A stretch of 64,000 nt of DNA from Algoriphagus locisalis (GTDB taxonomy: Bacteria; Bacteroidota; Bacteroidia; Cytophagales; Cyclobacteriaceae): NCBI RefSeq assembly GCF_900116615.1, contig NZ_FPBF01000004.1, positions 186,001 through 250,000 on the forward strand. Direction: 5' to 3'. Position numbers and translations under genes: made by a program. The notes under the pieces were generated by a model that saw nothing but the letters and a program-made list of their open reading frames with translations, did no database searches and was not told where the DNA came from. This document shows positions 51,921 to 60,839 of the stretch, piece after piece. Position 1 is the stretch's first letter. Each line of letters begins with the position of its first letter.

Positions 51921-53723
51921 CTAATCCTTTGATGAACTCTCTGACGGCCTGAAAATCTGAAAAAACTCATCAGTAGAACGAATTTCTTCAAAAATCGGAT
52001 CTACCAGTGCTTTCTGATAAAGTAGTTCGCTGGCGTGAATGGCACGATCTAATTGCAACAATGCGACTTCAGCTTGACCGCTTTCTGCAGCAATCATAGC
52101 CAAGCCATAAAACCCGTACCCATAATTCCTCCCTGCCATCACCGACTCTTCAAAAGATAAACTAGCATTGGCAAAGTCTTTTGAGAGGTAATATGCCAAG
52201 CCTTTATTGAAAAAATCCTTGGCCTCAGTATAATCGTAATCAAACCGCAAAGTAGCCAACTTGTAATCCCCCCTCATGATATCCAATGCTCCTCTTAGGC
52301 TTTCATTGTATTTTAGAAAATCCTCATTTCTTGTAAGCACAGAAGCATCAGATAGTTTTTTGTAGGCATCCCAAGTTTTGCCTTGCAGCACCATGATCTG
52401 TCCTTGATTATGGAGCACATAGGGATTAGTATCGATTTTAGCAGCTTGATAAAGTAAATTGTTTGCTTCTTTCCATAACAGCTCTTTTGTCTCTTGGTCA
52501 AGTGTACGCTGAGCCATTCTCATTTTTACCACTGCCAAATTATTGTAAGGAATCACGGAACGAAATAATTCAGTCATCTTGCTGTAGATCTTAGCCTTAT
52601 CCTCCAATCTGGGAGTGGTTTCTCCGGCAATTGCCCAATCTGCCATATCCAGTTCAGAATTAGCAGAACTTTGCTCTAAAGCTTTCTGAAGAATTAATGA
52701 TTGAGATTGATTGAGTCCGGGAAGTGGTTTGGCTACTACCTCTATTTTGGCGACTCTAAGACTTGGGAATAAATCACTTGCCACCTGATTGAAACCAGAA
52801 ATCTTCCTTAACGCTAGCGTTTGTGACTGATAATCAGACTCATTTAGTAGGACAGCGTAGTATTGATCTTTTCGCTGGGTGGAAAGCTTCTCATATTCCC
52901 GCAGGAGCAAGCGGAAATCAAACCAATCATTCCATCTGGAATTTACTTCCAATAGGCTATCCCGCACCGAAATATTAGATTGCTTGAGCAGGTCTTTTAC
53001 TGCCTCAGCTCTATCCATCCCAAGTTTGCTACTGCTTCCTTCTGCATTTTCGGGAGATTGAACTCCAGTGATCTTAAAGGATAAAACAGCCGAGTTCTCC
53101 GTAAGAAATGACTTCAGATCAGCAATGACCTGAGAATTCCCACTAGTCATTTTGATTGCGGAAGATCCCGCGTCAAATTTGATCAGGAACTCTCGCGAAC
53201 GGGATAGATCAACATCTGTTGCTCCAGTTGGAATAAAAAGGCCTACTTGGGGAATTGGTTCGTCAGGATTGACCTTCCCCACTTTTGCTAGGAGTGGTGT
53301 GGTAATAATTCCCCGAGCTAAAATCTTCCTCTGGTAGGGTTCGACCTGAGCTTTTTTCCCCTGAAAAAACTGAACCTCCAAAAAAGCCCCTTCCATCCAT
53401 GGCTCATAGGCTAATACAATAGATTCATTATACGAATAATCAGCGACATTTTTGGTCAGTTCAATGTCATCGAAAAACATGGAATTTTCAGATGATTTCA
53501 GCAAAATAGCTACCTTAGGATTTCTCGGACTGAGCGCAGATTCAATTGGAATAGTACCTGTCACCTCAAAGCGCACAGAATCCCTGACGAATTCAAGTTT
53601 ACCCGGAGTCACTTTGGAATCCTTCAAAAAGTCAGTTTCAGGCACCATTATTGAGCCGCAAAGCAGCGGGAACAAAATAAATAGCAATAAAATAGGCTTC
53701 TTCTTAAACAATTGATCTATCAT
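51921..53723 (-). CDS. Exported OmpA-like/TPR protein, unknown function
   Basis: The 600-residue protein has an N-terminal signal or anchor (about 9-25), a beta-rich region and then an OmpA-C-like part around 200-290 (KITGVQSPENAEGSSSKLGM, DRAEAVKDLL). TPR-like helices run from about 380 to 590 (NPYVLHNQGQIMVLQGK, FFNKGLAYYLSKDFANA, YGFYGLAMIAAESGQAE). It may link the outer membrane or peptidoglycan to a periplasmic complex. A key peptidoglycan-binding residue set was not confirmed. Confidence 0.65.
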   Translation of the reverse strand: MIDQLFKKKPILLLFILFPLLCGSIMVPETDFLKDSKVTPGKLEFVRDSVRFEVTGTIPIESALSPRNPKVAILLKSSENSMFFDDIELTKNVADYSYNESIVLAYEPWMEGAFLEVQFFQGKKAQVEPYQRKILARGIITTPLLAKVGKVNPDEPIPQVGLFIPTGATDVDLSRSREFLIKFDAGSSAIKMTSGNSQVIADLKSFLTENSAVLSFKITGVQSPENAEGSSSKLGMDRAEAVKDLLKQSNISVRDSLLEVNSRWNDWFDFRLLLREYEKLSTQRKDQYYAVLLNESDYQSQTLALRKISGFNQVASDLFPSLRVAKIEVVAKPLPGLNQSQSLILQKALEQSSANSELDMADWAIAGETTPRLEDKAKIYSKMTELFRSVIPYNNLAVVKMRMAQRTLDQETKELLWKEANNLLYQAAKIDTNPYVLHNQGQIMVLQGKTWDAYKKLSDASVLTRNEDFLKYNESLRGALDIMRGDYKLATLRFDYDYTEAKDFFNKGLAYYLSKDFANASLSFEESVMAGRNYGYGFYGLAMIAAESGQAEVALLQLDRAIHASELLYQKALVDPIFEEIRSTDEFFQIFRPSESSSKD

Positions 53724-53786
53724 TCTTATTTATTAATTCACCAGACTTTTTTCTTAAATTTACCGCAACGAATCCACCAAATTACC

Positions 53787-54005
53787 ATGGAAAAGCTGAA
53801 AATATTCTTCGAAGAAAGAGCATTTGGGGTTTGCTCACGCTTAGGTGAAAAACTCAATTTCCCGATTGACAGCATTCGTTTATTCTTCATTTACGCTTCA
53901 TTTGTCACTATGGGCTCACCAGTGATACTATATGTGAGCATGGCAATGACAATGAAAATCAGAAAGTTTTTCCGCAAAAAGAACAACCCAGTTCTCTTCG
54001 ATTAA
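53787..54005 (+). CDS. PspC domain protein
   Basis: The 72-residue protein starts at 53787 (MEKLKIFFEERAFGVCSRLG); the frame upstream to 53712 is not supported. It has a PspC-type membrane segment (DSIRLFFIYASFVTMGSP, then VILYVSMAM) and a basic tail. PspC proteins act in envelope-stress responses. Its last four bases overlap the 3' end of the convergent glycosyltransferase gene. Confidence 0.82.
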   Translation: MEKLKIFFEERAFGVCSRLGEKLNFPIDSIRLFFIYASFVTMGSPVILYVSMAMTMKIRKFFRKKNNPVLFD

Positions 54006-55009
54006 AGCTGATCAAAGCGCTTTTTCCCTAATACTTTCCAGTTCCAAAAGACCAGTTCCACTTTCCCTTTTCTTGATATTTCTTCTCTTCCTTCCAATTG
54101 AGGACGAAATTTTTCTATAGTTTTCTTTTTTACTTTAAAGTCACGGTAAGCATCTAACACTGCATTGGAAAACTCCTTTTTGCCCTGTGTCACAAAGCTC
54201 ATTGCCGCCAAGTGCTCTAACAAAGACTTTACCACAAAAATCCTGAAAAACCGGGAAGACGCCTCATTCTTGTAAATCATGCTGAGGCTATTTCGGATAT
54301 TCAAATACATTTTCTTGGGGCTTGCTCTATCCAAGGTTGCTCCGCCTAAATGAAATACCTCCACCGAGCCAATGTACCCAATCTTCCAGCCAGATCTTCG
54401 CATTCTCCAGCAAAGATCAATCTCCTCCATGTGTGCAAAAAAATCTGGGTCAAAGCCGGACAATTGGTGGAATACTGACGCATTCACAACCATACAGGCT
54501 CCTGAAGCCCAATCGACGTCAATTGTATCGTCATATTTCCCGGAATCCTTTTCTATGGTATCCCATATTCTCCCTCTGCAATAAGGATAACCATAGGCAT
54601 CCAAAAATCCGCCGCCTGCTCCAGCATAATCAAAAGTATCCTTTTCCTTCCATGATAAAATCTTCGGCTGAAGGGCAGCATAATCAGGATGAGTCTTCAT
54701 CCAAGTGATCAGATTTAAATCCCAATCGGAAGTTACTTCTACGTCAGAATTCAATAGAATGTAATAGTCATATTGACCTTGGATCTCAGCCAACCCTGCA
54801 TTATATCCACCAGCATACCCAAAATTCTCTTCCAGTTTGATTTGTTGAATCTGAGGATAGTTTGCATTCAAAAAATCTATTGAGCCATCAGTACTAGCAT
54901 TGTCTATCACCCAAACGTCATACCTACTGTGCATACAAACTGAAGGAAGAAATGTCTTTAGCATTTCTTCCCCATTGTAATTCAGTATGACGATGGCGCA
55001 GCTGCTCAT
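54002..55009 (-). CDS. Family 2 glycosyltransferase
   Basis: The 335-residue GT-A enzyme has CAIVILNYNGEEMLKTFLPS at the start, the acidic motif LLNSDVEVTSDWD, GACMVVNASVF and HMEEIDLCWRMRRSGWKIGY, as in rhamnosyltransferase-like GT2 proteins. It probably adds sugars to polysaccharide or lipid-linked glycans. The start overlaps the YbaB gene by four bases, so it is co-transcribed with it. Confidence 0.87.
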   Translation of the reverse strand: MSSCAIVILNYNGEEMLKTFLPSVCMHSRYDVWVIDNASTDGSIDFLNANYPQIQQIKLEENFGYAGGYNAGLAEIQGQYDYYILLNSDVEVTSDWDLNLITWMKTHPDYAALQPKILSWKEKDTFDYAGAGGGFLDAYGYPYCRGRIWDTIEKDSGKYDDTIDVDWASGACMVVNASVFHQLSGFDPDFFAHMEEIDLCWRMRRSGWKIGYIGSVEVFHLGGATLDRASPKKMYLNIRNSLSMIYKNEASSRFFRIFVVKSLLEHLAAMSFVTQGKKEFSNAVLDAYRDFKVKKKTIEKFRPQLEGREEISRKGKVELVFWNWKVLGKKRFDQL

Positions 55010-55341
55010 CCAAACATTCCGCCTAGATCCATTCCTGGGATATTAGGAATCATCCCCTCTGTGGCAGCTTTCATTTCTGCTTTGATTTTCACCTCGATTG
55101 CCGTCATCGCAATGTTAGTCGCCGCTACAATCAAATCGCTCAGCATCTCCTTGTCTTTTGGAGAGAGAAGGGAATCATCAAACTCGATGCTAACCACTTT
55201 TCTATCCCCATTGACGGTGACTTTCACCATACCGGCCCCAGACTCACCTGTTGAAGTAAGGTGAACAAGCTTTGCCTGTGTTTCTTTGATTTTTGCTTGG
55301 GCTTCTTTCACTTTGCCCATCATGCCCATTATATCAAACAT
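55006..55341 (-). CDS. YbaB/EbfC family DNA-binding protein
   Basis: This 111-residue nucleoid-associated protein starts MFDIMGMMGKVKEAQAKIKE and has VKVTVNGDRKVVSIEFDDSL in the middle. The C-terminus is glycine/methionine rich. It binds DNA non-specifically as a dimer. It overlaps the glycosyltransferase gene by four bases and follows hisS after 41 bases. Confidence 0.9.
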   Translation of the reverse strand: MFDIMGMMGKVKEAQAKIKETQAKLVHLTSTGESGAGMVKVTVNGDRKVVSIEFDDSLLSPKDKEMLSDLIVAATNIAMTAIEVKIKAEMKAATEGMIPNIPGMDLGGMFG

Positions 55342-55382
55342 ATTTTCTTTATTAAGATCTTCTTAGAAATAGTTATTTCAAT

Positions 55383-56744
55383 TTACTTCAATCGTGCGAT
55401 TGCTTCCTCTAAACTTACGGATTCCTGCTCTCCGGTTTCCAGATTTTTCAAGGCGATTTCATTTGCTTCAATTTCTGAATCTCCGCAAATTCCTACGTAT
55501 GGAATTGCTTTTTTATCAGCAAAATCCAGTTGCTTTTTCATTTTCGATATGTCAGGATAAAGCTCAGCTTTGATTCCTGCCTCTCTAAACTTCTTCAAAA
55601 GGCCCAAGGCATAAACAAAGGCTTTTTGGTCAAAGTGAGTAAGTAGAATCTTCGTACTCTGAACGCTGTCTTCTGGAAATAAATCCAACTCCTCAAGTAC
55701 ATCATATAGGCGATCTACTCCAAACGAAAATCCAACTCCAGACATTCCCGAAAGCCCAAAAACTCCCGTCAGGTTATCGTATCGACCACCACCACTGACA
55801 GATCCAATGGAAACATGGTTCACTTTTACTTCGAAAATCGCTCCCGTATAGTACGAAAGTCCACGGGCAAGCATGATATCCAGCTCCACGAAATCTAAGT
55901 TCTCACCCATACTTTCTAAGATCTGAAACACCTCTTCCAACTCACTTACACCTTGAAGTCCAATCTCGCTTGAACTCAGAAACTCTTTTAGGAATGCCAA
56001 CTTACCAGGCTGATCCGCTTCCAACTTCACCAGCGGAGTCAGCTTCTCTATAGAATCAGCCGCAAAACCTCGCTCAATCAACTCTTCTTTGACTTTTTCC
56101 CAGCCGATTTTATCCAGTTTATCTATCGCTACGCAAAGTGGCCCTTCCTTTCCGGCTTCTCCGATTGCTTCAGAGATACCGGTAAGGATTTTTCTATTAT
56201 TCAGCTTGATGCTGTAATCATTCAACTTCAATTTTTCAAATACAGAGCGGATCATCAGAATGATTTCTGCTTCGCAAAGCAAACTATCCGTACCCACCAC
56301 ATCTGCATCGCATTGATAAAACTCACGATACCTCCCTTTCTGTGGCCTATCTGCACGCCAGACCGGCTGAATCTGAAAGCGCTTGAAAGGAAAAGTCAGG
56401 TCATTTCTATTCATTACCACAAAGCGGGCAAAAGGAACAGTCAGATCATAGCGCAACCCTTTTTCAGATACCTTGGCCAGCGTTTGCTTATAGCCATTTT
56501 GCAAATCCTCAGCAGCCACATTTTTTAGGTAATCCCCACTATTCAAGATTTTGAACAGCAACTGATCTCCCTCATCTCCATATTTTCCAGTGAGTGTACT
56601 GAGATTTTCCATCGCTGGAGTCTCGATCTGATTGTAGCCAAAAAGTTGAAAAGTACCTTTGATTGTGTCTAGGATATAATTTCTTCTGGCCATCTGGATG
56701 GTTCCAAAATCCCGGGTTCCTTTTGGCAGACTTGGCTTTTGCAT
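55383..56744 (-). CDS. hisS: Histidyl-tRNA synthetase
   Basis: This 453-residue class II synthetase has motif 2 in GLRYDLTVPFARFVVM and the histidine-specific motifs ARGLSYYTGAIFEV and GGGRYDNLTGVFG. A C-terminal anticodon-binding domain runs from about 350 (LTHFDQKAFVYALGLLKKF). It charges tRNA-His. It heads a minus-strand group with the YbaB and glycosyltransferase genes. Confidence 0.96.
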   Translation of the reverse strand: MQKPSLPKGTRDFGTIQMARRNYILDTIKGTFQLFGYNQIETPAMENLSTLTGKYGDEGDQLLFKILNSGDYLKNVAAEDLQNGYKQTLAKVSEKGLRYDLTVPFARFVVMNRNDLTFPFKRFQIQPVWRADRPQKGRYREFYQCDADVVGTDSLLCEAEIILMIRSVFEKLKLNDYSIKLNNRKILTGISEAIGEAGKEGPLCVAIDKLDKIGWEKVKEELIERGFAADSIEKLTPLVKLEADQPGKLAFLKEFLSSSEIGLQGVSELEEVFQILESMGENLDFVELDIMLARGLSYYTGAIFEVKVNHVSIGSVSGGGRYDNLTGVFGLSGMSGVGFSFGVDRLYDVLEELDLFPEDSVQSTKILLTHFDQKAFVYALGLLKKFREAGIKAELYPDISKMKKQLDFADKKAIPYVGICGDSEIEANEIALKNLETGEQESVSLEEAIARLK

Positions 56745-56769
56745 AGCTTGTTTTTTGGTGATTAGCTGC

Positions 56770-56777
56770 CAAATTTA
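56770..56777 (-). promoter_or_regulatory. hisS promoter -7 element
   Basis: The minus strand reads TAAATTTG, an exact TAnnTTTG, 26 bases upstream of the hisS ATG. The -33 region is not clear. Confidence 0.5.
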
Positions 56778-56863
56778 TTCAAAAAAAAGGAAACGCTCCC
56801 TGATATCGTGAAAGTCAAAGAATTAAATCCCAAATTAATTTAGGCTAGAAAGAAATCTTTATT

Positions 56864-56871
56864 TACTTTTG
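56864..56871 (+). promoter_or_regulatory. Promoter -7 element of the 47-residue gene
   Basis: TACTTTTG, identical to the rpsF and prs elements, lies 39 bases before the ATG at 56911. Confidence 0.6.
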
Positions 56872-56910
56872 CGACTCGTTTCGAAACAATACTATTAAAA
56901 ATATACGACC

Positions 56911-57054
56911 ATGGCAGTTACTACACTGAAGAGAAAACTTAAAAGAAAAAGACAATCTCAGACCACACGTGTGATTAAGATCAAGCAATTGTCTGCTCAG
57001 CCTGTAATCAGAAACGTGGACGTTGAAGAGCTTAAGAAGTCTTTCGCGAAATAA
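56911..57054 (+). CDS. 47-residue basic protein
   Basis: The small complete gene (ATG 56911, TAA 57052-57054) encodes a very basic protein starting MAVTTLKRKLKRKRQSQTTR and ending ELKKSFAK. It has its own good promoter and a clean terminator, so it is very likely expressed. The composition resembles a ribosome- or RNA-associated small protein of Bacteroidota. I do not know its function. Confidence 0.75.
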   Translation: MAVTTLKRKLKRKRQSQTTRVIKIKQLSAQPVIRNVDVEELKKSFAK

Positions 57055-57077
57055 TATTTATTTCAGCAAAAAAATTT

Positions 57078-57104
57078 AAGGCGGTCATTAGATCGCCTTT
57101 TTTC
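57078..57104 (+). terminator. Terminator after the 47-residue gene
   Basis: AAGGCGGTC (57078-57086) and GATCGCCTT (57091-57099; one G-T pair), followed by TTTT. Confidence 0.85.
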
Positions 57105-57120
57105 GTTTATTTTCTTTTTA

Positions 57121-57150
57121 CCGCGCAGGCCGCAGAGAATTTCGCAGAGG
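57121..57150 (-). repeat. CGCAGAGAA/CGCAGAGG intergenic repeat
   Basis: It contains CCGCAGAGAATTTCGCAGAGG. The complementary sense TTCTCTGCG followed by CCTCTGTG occurs at 60938-60974. Such tandem near-repeats of a GCAGAG unit are frequent between Bacteroidota genes. Confidence 0.5.
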
Positions 57151-57190
57151 GCGCTGTTTGTTACTAGTAAAGTTATTTTTAAACTAGGGC

Positions 57191-57225
57191 AGTTCCCCCT
57201 TTTTTAAAGGGGGCAAGGGGGATTT
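57191..57225. repeat. CCCCCTTT/AAAGGGGG palindromic element
   Basis: CCCCCTTT (57195-57202) and AAAGGGGG (57206-57213), followed by CAAGGGGGATTTTGG. It matches a kind of short intergenic palindrome seen across many Bacteroidota genomes. It is not followed by a useful T run. Confidence 0.5.
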
Positions 57226-57375
57226 TGGTTTTTTAGAAAAGGAAAAGTAATCAGTAAAACTGAAGTCTTTACAAAAAGAAATCCTTCTTGTTGTCCTGCT
57301 TCTCCAAAAGATGGACTTTAATTTATTCCTTGATCTGCCACTCTCCTACTTTTCACTTCTTACCACTTACAAACT

Positions 57376-57885
57376 TCACAAAACCTTCCCTCTTTTCCCC
57401 AGCTCCACTACTCGGAGATTTTTTACCTGCCCAGCTTCCAAATCAAACAATAACATCGTTCGCATCACATGAAATCCATGCTGCCCGATCGCTCCTGGAT
57501 TCATATAAAGACAATTCACAGTCTTATCAAATTCCACTTTGCAGATATGCGAGTGCCCACAAATAAATAAATTGGGGGAAGACTCCTTAATTTTGGCTTT
57601 TATACCTTTTGCGTAGCGGGGCGGTTTGCCCCCGATATGTGTCATCAGCACCTTCACACCTTCTAGCGTGAATTCCTGCCACTCTGGATAAGCCCGCTGC
57701 ATATCTTGATCATCTATATTCCCAAAAACCGCCCGCACAGGCTTCTCCTTGGGTAATTCATTCATCACACTAAAACTTCCGATATCTCCCGCATGCCAAA
57801 TTTCATCCACCTCTTCCAGATAGGCGAGGGTTTTGTGATCAATGTAACTGTGTGAATCGGATATGAGGGCTATCTTGGTGGACAT
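57376..57885 (-). CDS. YfcE/MJ0936-type metallophosphoesterase
   Basis: The 169-residue calcineurin-like phosphoesterase has the metal-binding motifs ISDSHSYIDH, HAGDIGSF, GNIDDQDM, MTHIGGKPPRY and CGHSHICKVEF, in the right order. The small size fits phosphodiesterases of the YfcE/MJ0936 group. The natural substrate is unknown. It is divergent from the rhodanese gene. Confidence 0.9.
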   Translation of the reverse strand: MSTKIALISDSHSYIDHKTLAYLEEVDEIWHAGDIGSFSVMNELPKEKPVRAVFGNIDDQDMQRAYPEWQEFTLEGVKVLMTHIGGKPPRYAKGIKAKIKESSPNLFICGHSHICKVEFDKTVNCLYMNPGAIGQHGFHVMRTMLLFDLEAGQVKNLRVVELGKRGKVL

Positions 57886-57953
57886 TTGGATTTAATCTTG
57901 CTAAATTTTCAATTCAATATTGAATCTCAATTTTTCACATCAAACTCAAAACC

Positions 57954-58352
57954 ATGAAACTTCAAAAAATCCTCGTATTAGTAATTGCCTTTGCATTAGT
58001 CAACGTCAGCTTTGCACAAGCGCAATCCTCAAAAGTGAAGGCACTTAACCCTTCTGAATTTGAAGGACTAATGAAAAATAAAGGCGCAGTAAGAGTTTTA
58101 GATGTTCGCACAGCTGACGAGATGTCTGAAGGTTATTTGCCAGGAGCAATAAACATTGACTTTAAAAACGAGAATTTCAAAAGTGAGATTGCCAAATTGG
58201 ACAAGAGAAGAACGTATTTGATCTACTGCAAAGTGGGAGGAAGGTCTGGTGAGGCTGCCAAGATGATGCGCGAAGCTGGATTTACACACCTTTATTCATT
58301 AGACGGCGGTATTGATGCTTGGCAAGAAGCCGGAAAACCCATAGAAAAATGA
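57954..58352 (+). CDS. Exported rhodanese-like protein
   Basis: The 132-residue protein has a signal peptide (about 1-22, ending SFAQ), then a single rhodanese domain: VRVLDVRTADEMSEGYLPGA and the active loop YCKVGGRSGEAA with catalytic Cys92. It probably handles persulfide in the periplasm. Its stop codon overlaps the start of the aldehyde dehydrogenase gene (ATGA). Confidence 0.88.
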   Translation: MKLQKILVLVIAFALVNVSFAQAQSSKVKALNPSEFEGLMKNKGAVRVLDVRTADEMSEGYLPGAINIDFKNENFKSEIAKLDKRRTYLIYCKVGGRSGEAAKMMREAGFTHLYSLDGGIDAWQEAGKPIEK

Positions 58353-59719
58353 CATTAATTAAATCTATCAATCCCTACACCGGGGAATTATTAGCAGAGT
58401 TTCATCCCTTATCAGAAAAAGAAATTGAAGAAAAGCTTAGTGCTGGATCAGTCGCATTTTCTACTTGGAAAGAGACTGGTTTTCTCAGAAGAGCTGAATT
58501 GATGAACAATGCAGCTAAAGTTTTGAAGGATAGACGGGAAAAATACGCGAAGATCATTTCCTTGGAAATGGGGAAAGTCATCAAAGAATCTTTGGCCGAA
58601 GTGGACAAATGTGCTCTAGTATGTGAATACTACGGTGAGAAGTCAGCTGAATTTCTCCAAGCTGAAGACATTAATTTACCAGAAGGTAAAAAAGCAAAAG
58701 TAATCCACCAGCCACTTGGAGCTATACTAGCTGTGATGCCCTGGAACTTTCCTTTTTGGCAAGTTTTCCGTTTTGCCGCCCCTACCTTGATGGCTGGCAA
58801 TGTGGGCGTTTTGAAACACGCTTCAAATGTCCCTCAATGTTCTTTAGCCATACAGGAGGTTTTTACAGAAGCAGGCTTCCCAGCTGGAGTTTTCCAAAGT
58901 CTATTAATTGATTCGGAAGCAACGACAAAACTTATTGAAGATGACAGGATCAAAGCTGTTACGCTCACAGGAAGTGAAAAAGCTGGCGCTTCGGTTGCCT
59001 CCGCTGCTGGAAAGCAAATCAAAAAGTCGCTACTAGAACTTGGCGGAAGTGATCCTTTCATTGTGCTAAAAGATTCAGATCTAAAAAAAGCTGCGGAAAC
59101 TGCCGTGAAAGCCAGAATGATCAATTTTGGCCAAAGCTGCATTGCTGCTAAGCGATTTATTATTGAAGAAGATATCTACGATGATTTCCTCACGATTTTC
59201 GTTGATCAGCTAAGCAAGTTAAAAGAAGGAGACCCAATGGATGAAAGTTCTGATTTTGCCTGCATGGCCAGACCTGATCTAGCTGAAGAGCTATATAGTC
59301 AGGTGGACAAATCCGTAAAAGCAGGCGCAACACTGCTGTTTGGAGGAGAGAAACCTGAAAAGGACTCAGCAAGATTTCAGCCCACTATATTAACAGACAT
59401 CCCTACTGCAGCTCCAGCCTATTCTGAAGAACTATTTGGCCCCGTGGCCACAATCTTCAAAGTAAAAAATGAGGCAGATGCCATAGCGATGGCCAATGAT
59501 TCTGAGTTTGGCTTGGGCGCTTCAATTTGGTCTGAAGACAAAGAAAAAGCGGAGCAATTAGCCTCAAAAATTGAAAGTGGAGCAGTCTTCATCAACTCCA
59601 TGGTAGCGTCAAATCCACACTTGCCGTTTGGCGGGGTAAAAAAATCAGGTTACGGGCGAGAACTGAGTAGATATGGGATTTTAGAGTTCGTTAATTCGAA
59701 AACGGTGTATTTGGGCTAA
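58349..59719 (+). CDS. NAD(P)-dependent succinate-semialdehyde-type dehydrogenase
   Basis: I use the ATG at 58349 (MTLIKSINPYTGELLAEF), which gives 456 residues and a four-base overlap with the rhodanese gene; the frame further upstream is inside that gene. It has the cofactor-binding PWNFPFWQVFRFAAPTLMAG, the catalytic base in LLELGGSDPF (Glu230) and the nucleophile in NFGQSCIAAKR (Cys264). The C-terminal VNSKTVYLG is typical of the SSADH/GabD-like group. It oxidises an aldehyde to its acid; the exact substrate is unproven. Confidence 0.87.
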   Translation: MTLIKSINPYTGELLAEFHPLSEKEIEEKLSAGSVAFSTWKETGFLRRAELMNNAAKVLKDRREKYAKIISLEMGKVIKESLAEVDKCALVCEYYGEKSAEFLQAEDINLPEGKKAKVIHQPLGAILAVMPWNFPFWQVFRFAAPTLMAGNVGVLKHASNVPQCSLAIQEVFTEAGFPAGVFQSLLIDSEATTKLIEDDRIKAVTLTGSEKAGASVASAAGKQIKKSLLELGGSDPFIVLKDSDLKKAAETAVKARMINFGQSCIAAKRFIIEEDIYDDFLTIFVDQLSKLKEGDPMDESSDFACMARPDLAEELYSQVDKSVKAGATLLFGGEKPEKDSARFQPTILTDIPTAAPAYSEELFGPVATIFKVKNEADAIAMANDSEFGLGASIWSEDKEKAEQLASKIESGAVFINSMVASNPHLPFGGVKKSGYGRELSRYGILEFVNSKTVYLG

Positions 59720-59802
59720 TCTATTAGGGATAAAGCAGGGTTTATTTTTGGTTTTGGCCAATTCCTTTCTATTTTTACGAGCCAAAATTTTGTCATAAAC
59801 TA

Positions 59803-60783
59803 ATGAGAGAAATACAGTTTCGAGAAGCCTTAAGAGAGGCAATGTCCGAAGAAATGAGACGTGATAAAGACGTTTTTCTGATGGGCGAAGAAGTTGCTGA
59901 ATACAACGGAGCTTACAAGGTGTCCCAAGGAATGCTGGAAGAATTCGGCCCGGAACGTATCTATGATACGCCGATCGCCGAGCTTGGCTTTTCCGGACTC
60001 GCTGTAGGTGCTGCGATGAATGGTCTTAAACCAATCGTCGAGTTCATGACTTTCAACTTCTCTCTGGTTGCTATAGATCAGATTATCAATTCCGCTGCTA
60101 AAATGCTAGCCATGTCTGGTGGAGCATACAGTGTACCGGTTGTATTTAGAGGTCCTACCGGAAACGCTGGACAATTGGGTGCCACTCACTCTTCTAACTT
60201 TGAAAATTGGTTTGCCAATACTCCAGGTCTGAAAGTGATCGTTCCTTCTAATCCTTACGACGCTAAAGGCTTGATGAAAGCCGCCATCCGTGACCCAGAT
60301 CCAGTGATCTTCATGGAGTCTGAAGTGATGTATTCGGACAAAGGTGAAGTACCTGAGGGAGAATACCTACTGCCTATCGGAGTAGCAGATGTGAAGAGAA
60401 AAGGTAAAGATGTCACCGTTATTTCCTTCGGGAAAATGATGAAAGTGGCATTGGAAGCAGCAGAAGAAATGGCCAAAGAAGGCATTGAAGCTGAGGTTAT
60501 TGATCTTCGTACTGTGAGACCAATAGATTATGCTACCTGTATGGAGTCTGTGAAGAAAACCAACCGTGTAGTAATCGTAGAAGAAGCCAACCCTATCGCA
60601 GGTATTTCATCGGAATTGACTTATCACTTCCAGAGATACGCATTCGATTACCTGGATTCACCGGTTATTCGTGTGAACTCTATGGACATTCCATTGAGCT
60701 ACTCTCCTACTTACATTGAAGCTACTTTGCCAAATGTGAAGAGAACTGTAGCTGCAATTAAGAAAGTTTGTTATAAAGACTAG
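59803..60783 (+). CDS. pdhB: Pyruvate dehydrogenase E1 component, beta subunit
   Basis: The 326-residue protein has LREAMSEEMRRDKDVFLMGE, GGAYSVPVVFRGPTGNAGQL (TPP-dimer interface), KVIVPSNPYDAKGLMKAAIR and AEVIDLRTVRPIDY. It forms the heterotetrameric E1 with an alpha subunit not encoded here, supplying acetyl-CoA. Related branched-chain E1 beta subunits look alike, so the substrate is inferred. It is a single gene bounded by a terminator. Confidence 0.92.
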   Translation: MREIQFREALREAMSEEMRRDKDVFLMGEEVAEYNGAYKVSQGMLEEFGPERIYDTPIAELGFSGLAVGAAMNGLKPIVEFMTFNFSLVAIDQIINSAAKMLAMSGGAYSVPVVFRGPTGNAGQLGATHSSNFENWFANTPGLKVIVPSNPYDAKGLMKAAIRDPDPVIFMESEVMYSDKGEVPEGEYLLPIGVADVKRKGKDVTVISFGKMMKVALEAAEEMAKEGIEAEVIDLRTVRPIDYATCMESVKKTNRVVIVEEANPIAGISSELTYHFQRYAFDYLDSPVIRVNSMDIPLSYSPTYIEATLPNVKRTVAAIKKVCYKD

Positions 60784-60803
60784 TCCAACTAGCTCAACAT
60801 ATA

Positions 60804-60839
60804 AAAGCCCGACTTCATTAATTTGAAGTCGGGCTTTTT
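60804..60839 (+). terminator. Terminator after pdhB
   Basis: AAAGCCCGACTTC (60804-60816) and GAAGTCGGGCTTT (60825-60837), a perfect 13-base stem followed by TT. Confidence 0.9.

Larger units (their letters stand above)
57105..57375. other. Intergenic region with repeat debris
   Basis: No gene is present. The region holds two short elements of the kind scattered between Bacteroidota genes (57121-57150 and 57191-57225) and AT-rich sequence at the 3' side of the phosphoesterase gene. Confidence 0.55.

Noticed and set aside
60804-60839. Small RNA between pdhB and the TonB receptor gene
   Set aside because: The hairpin is a normal terminator for pdhB, and no promoter was seen between it and the next terminator.
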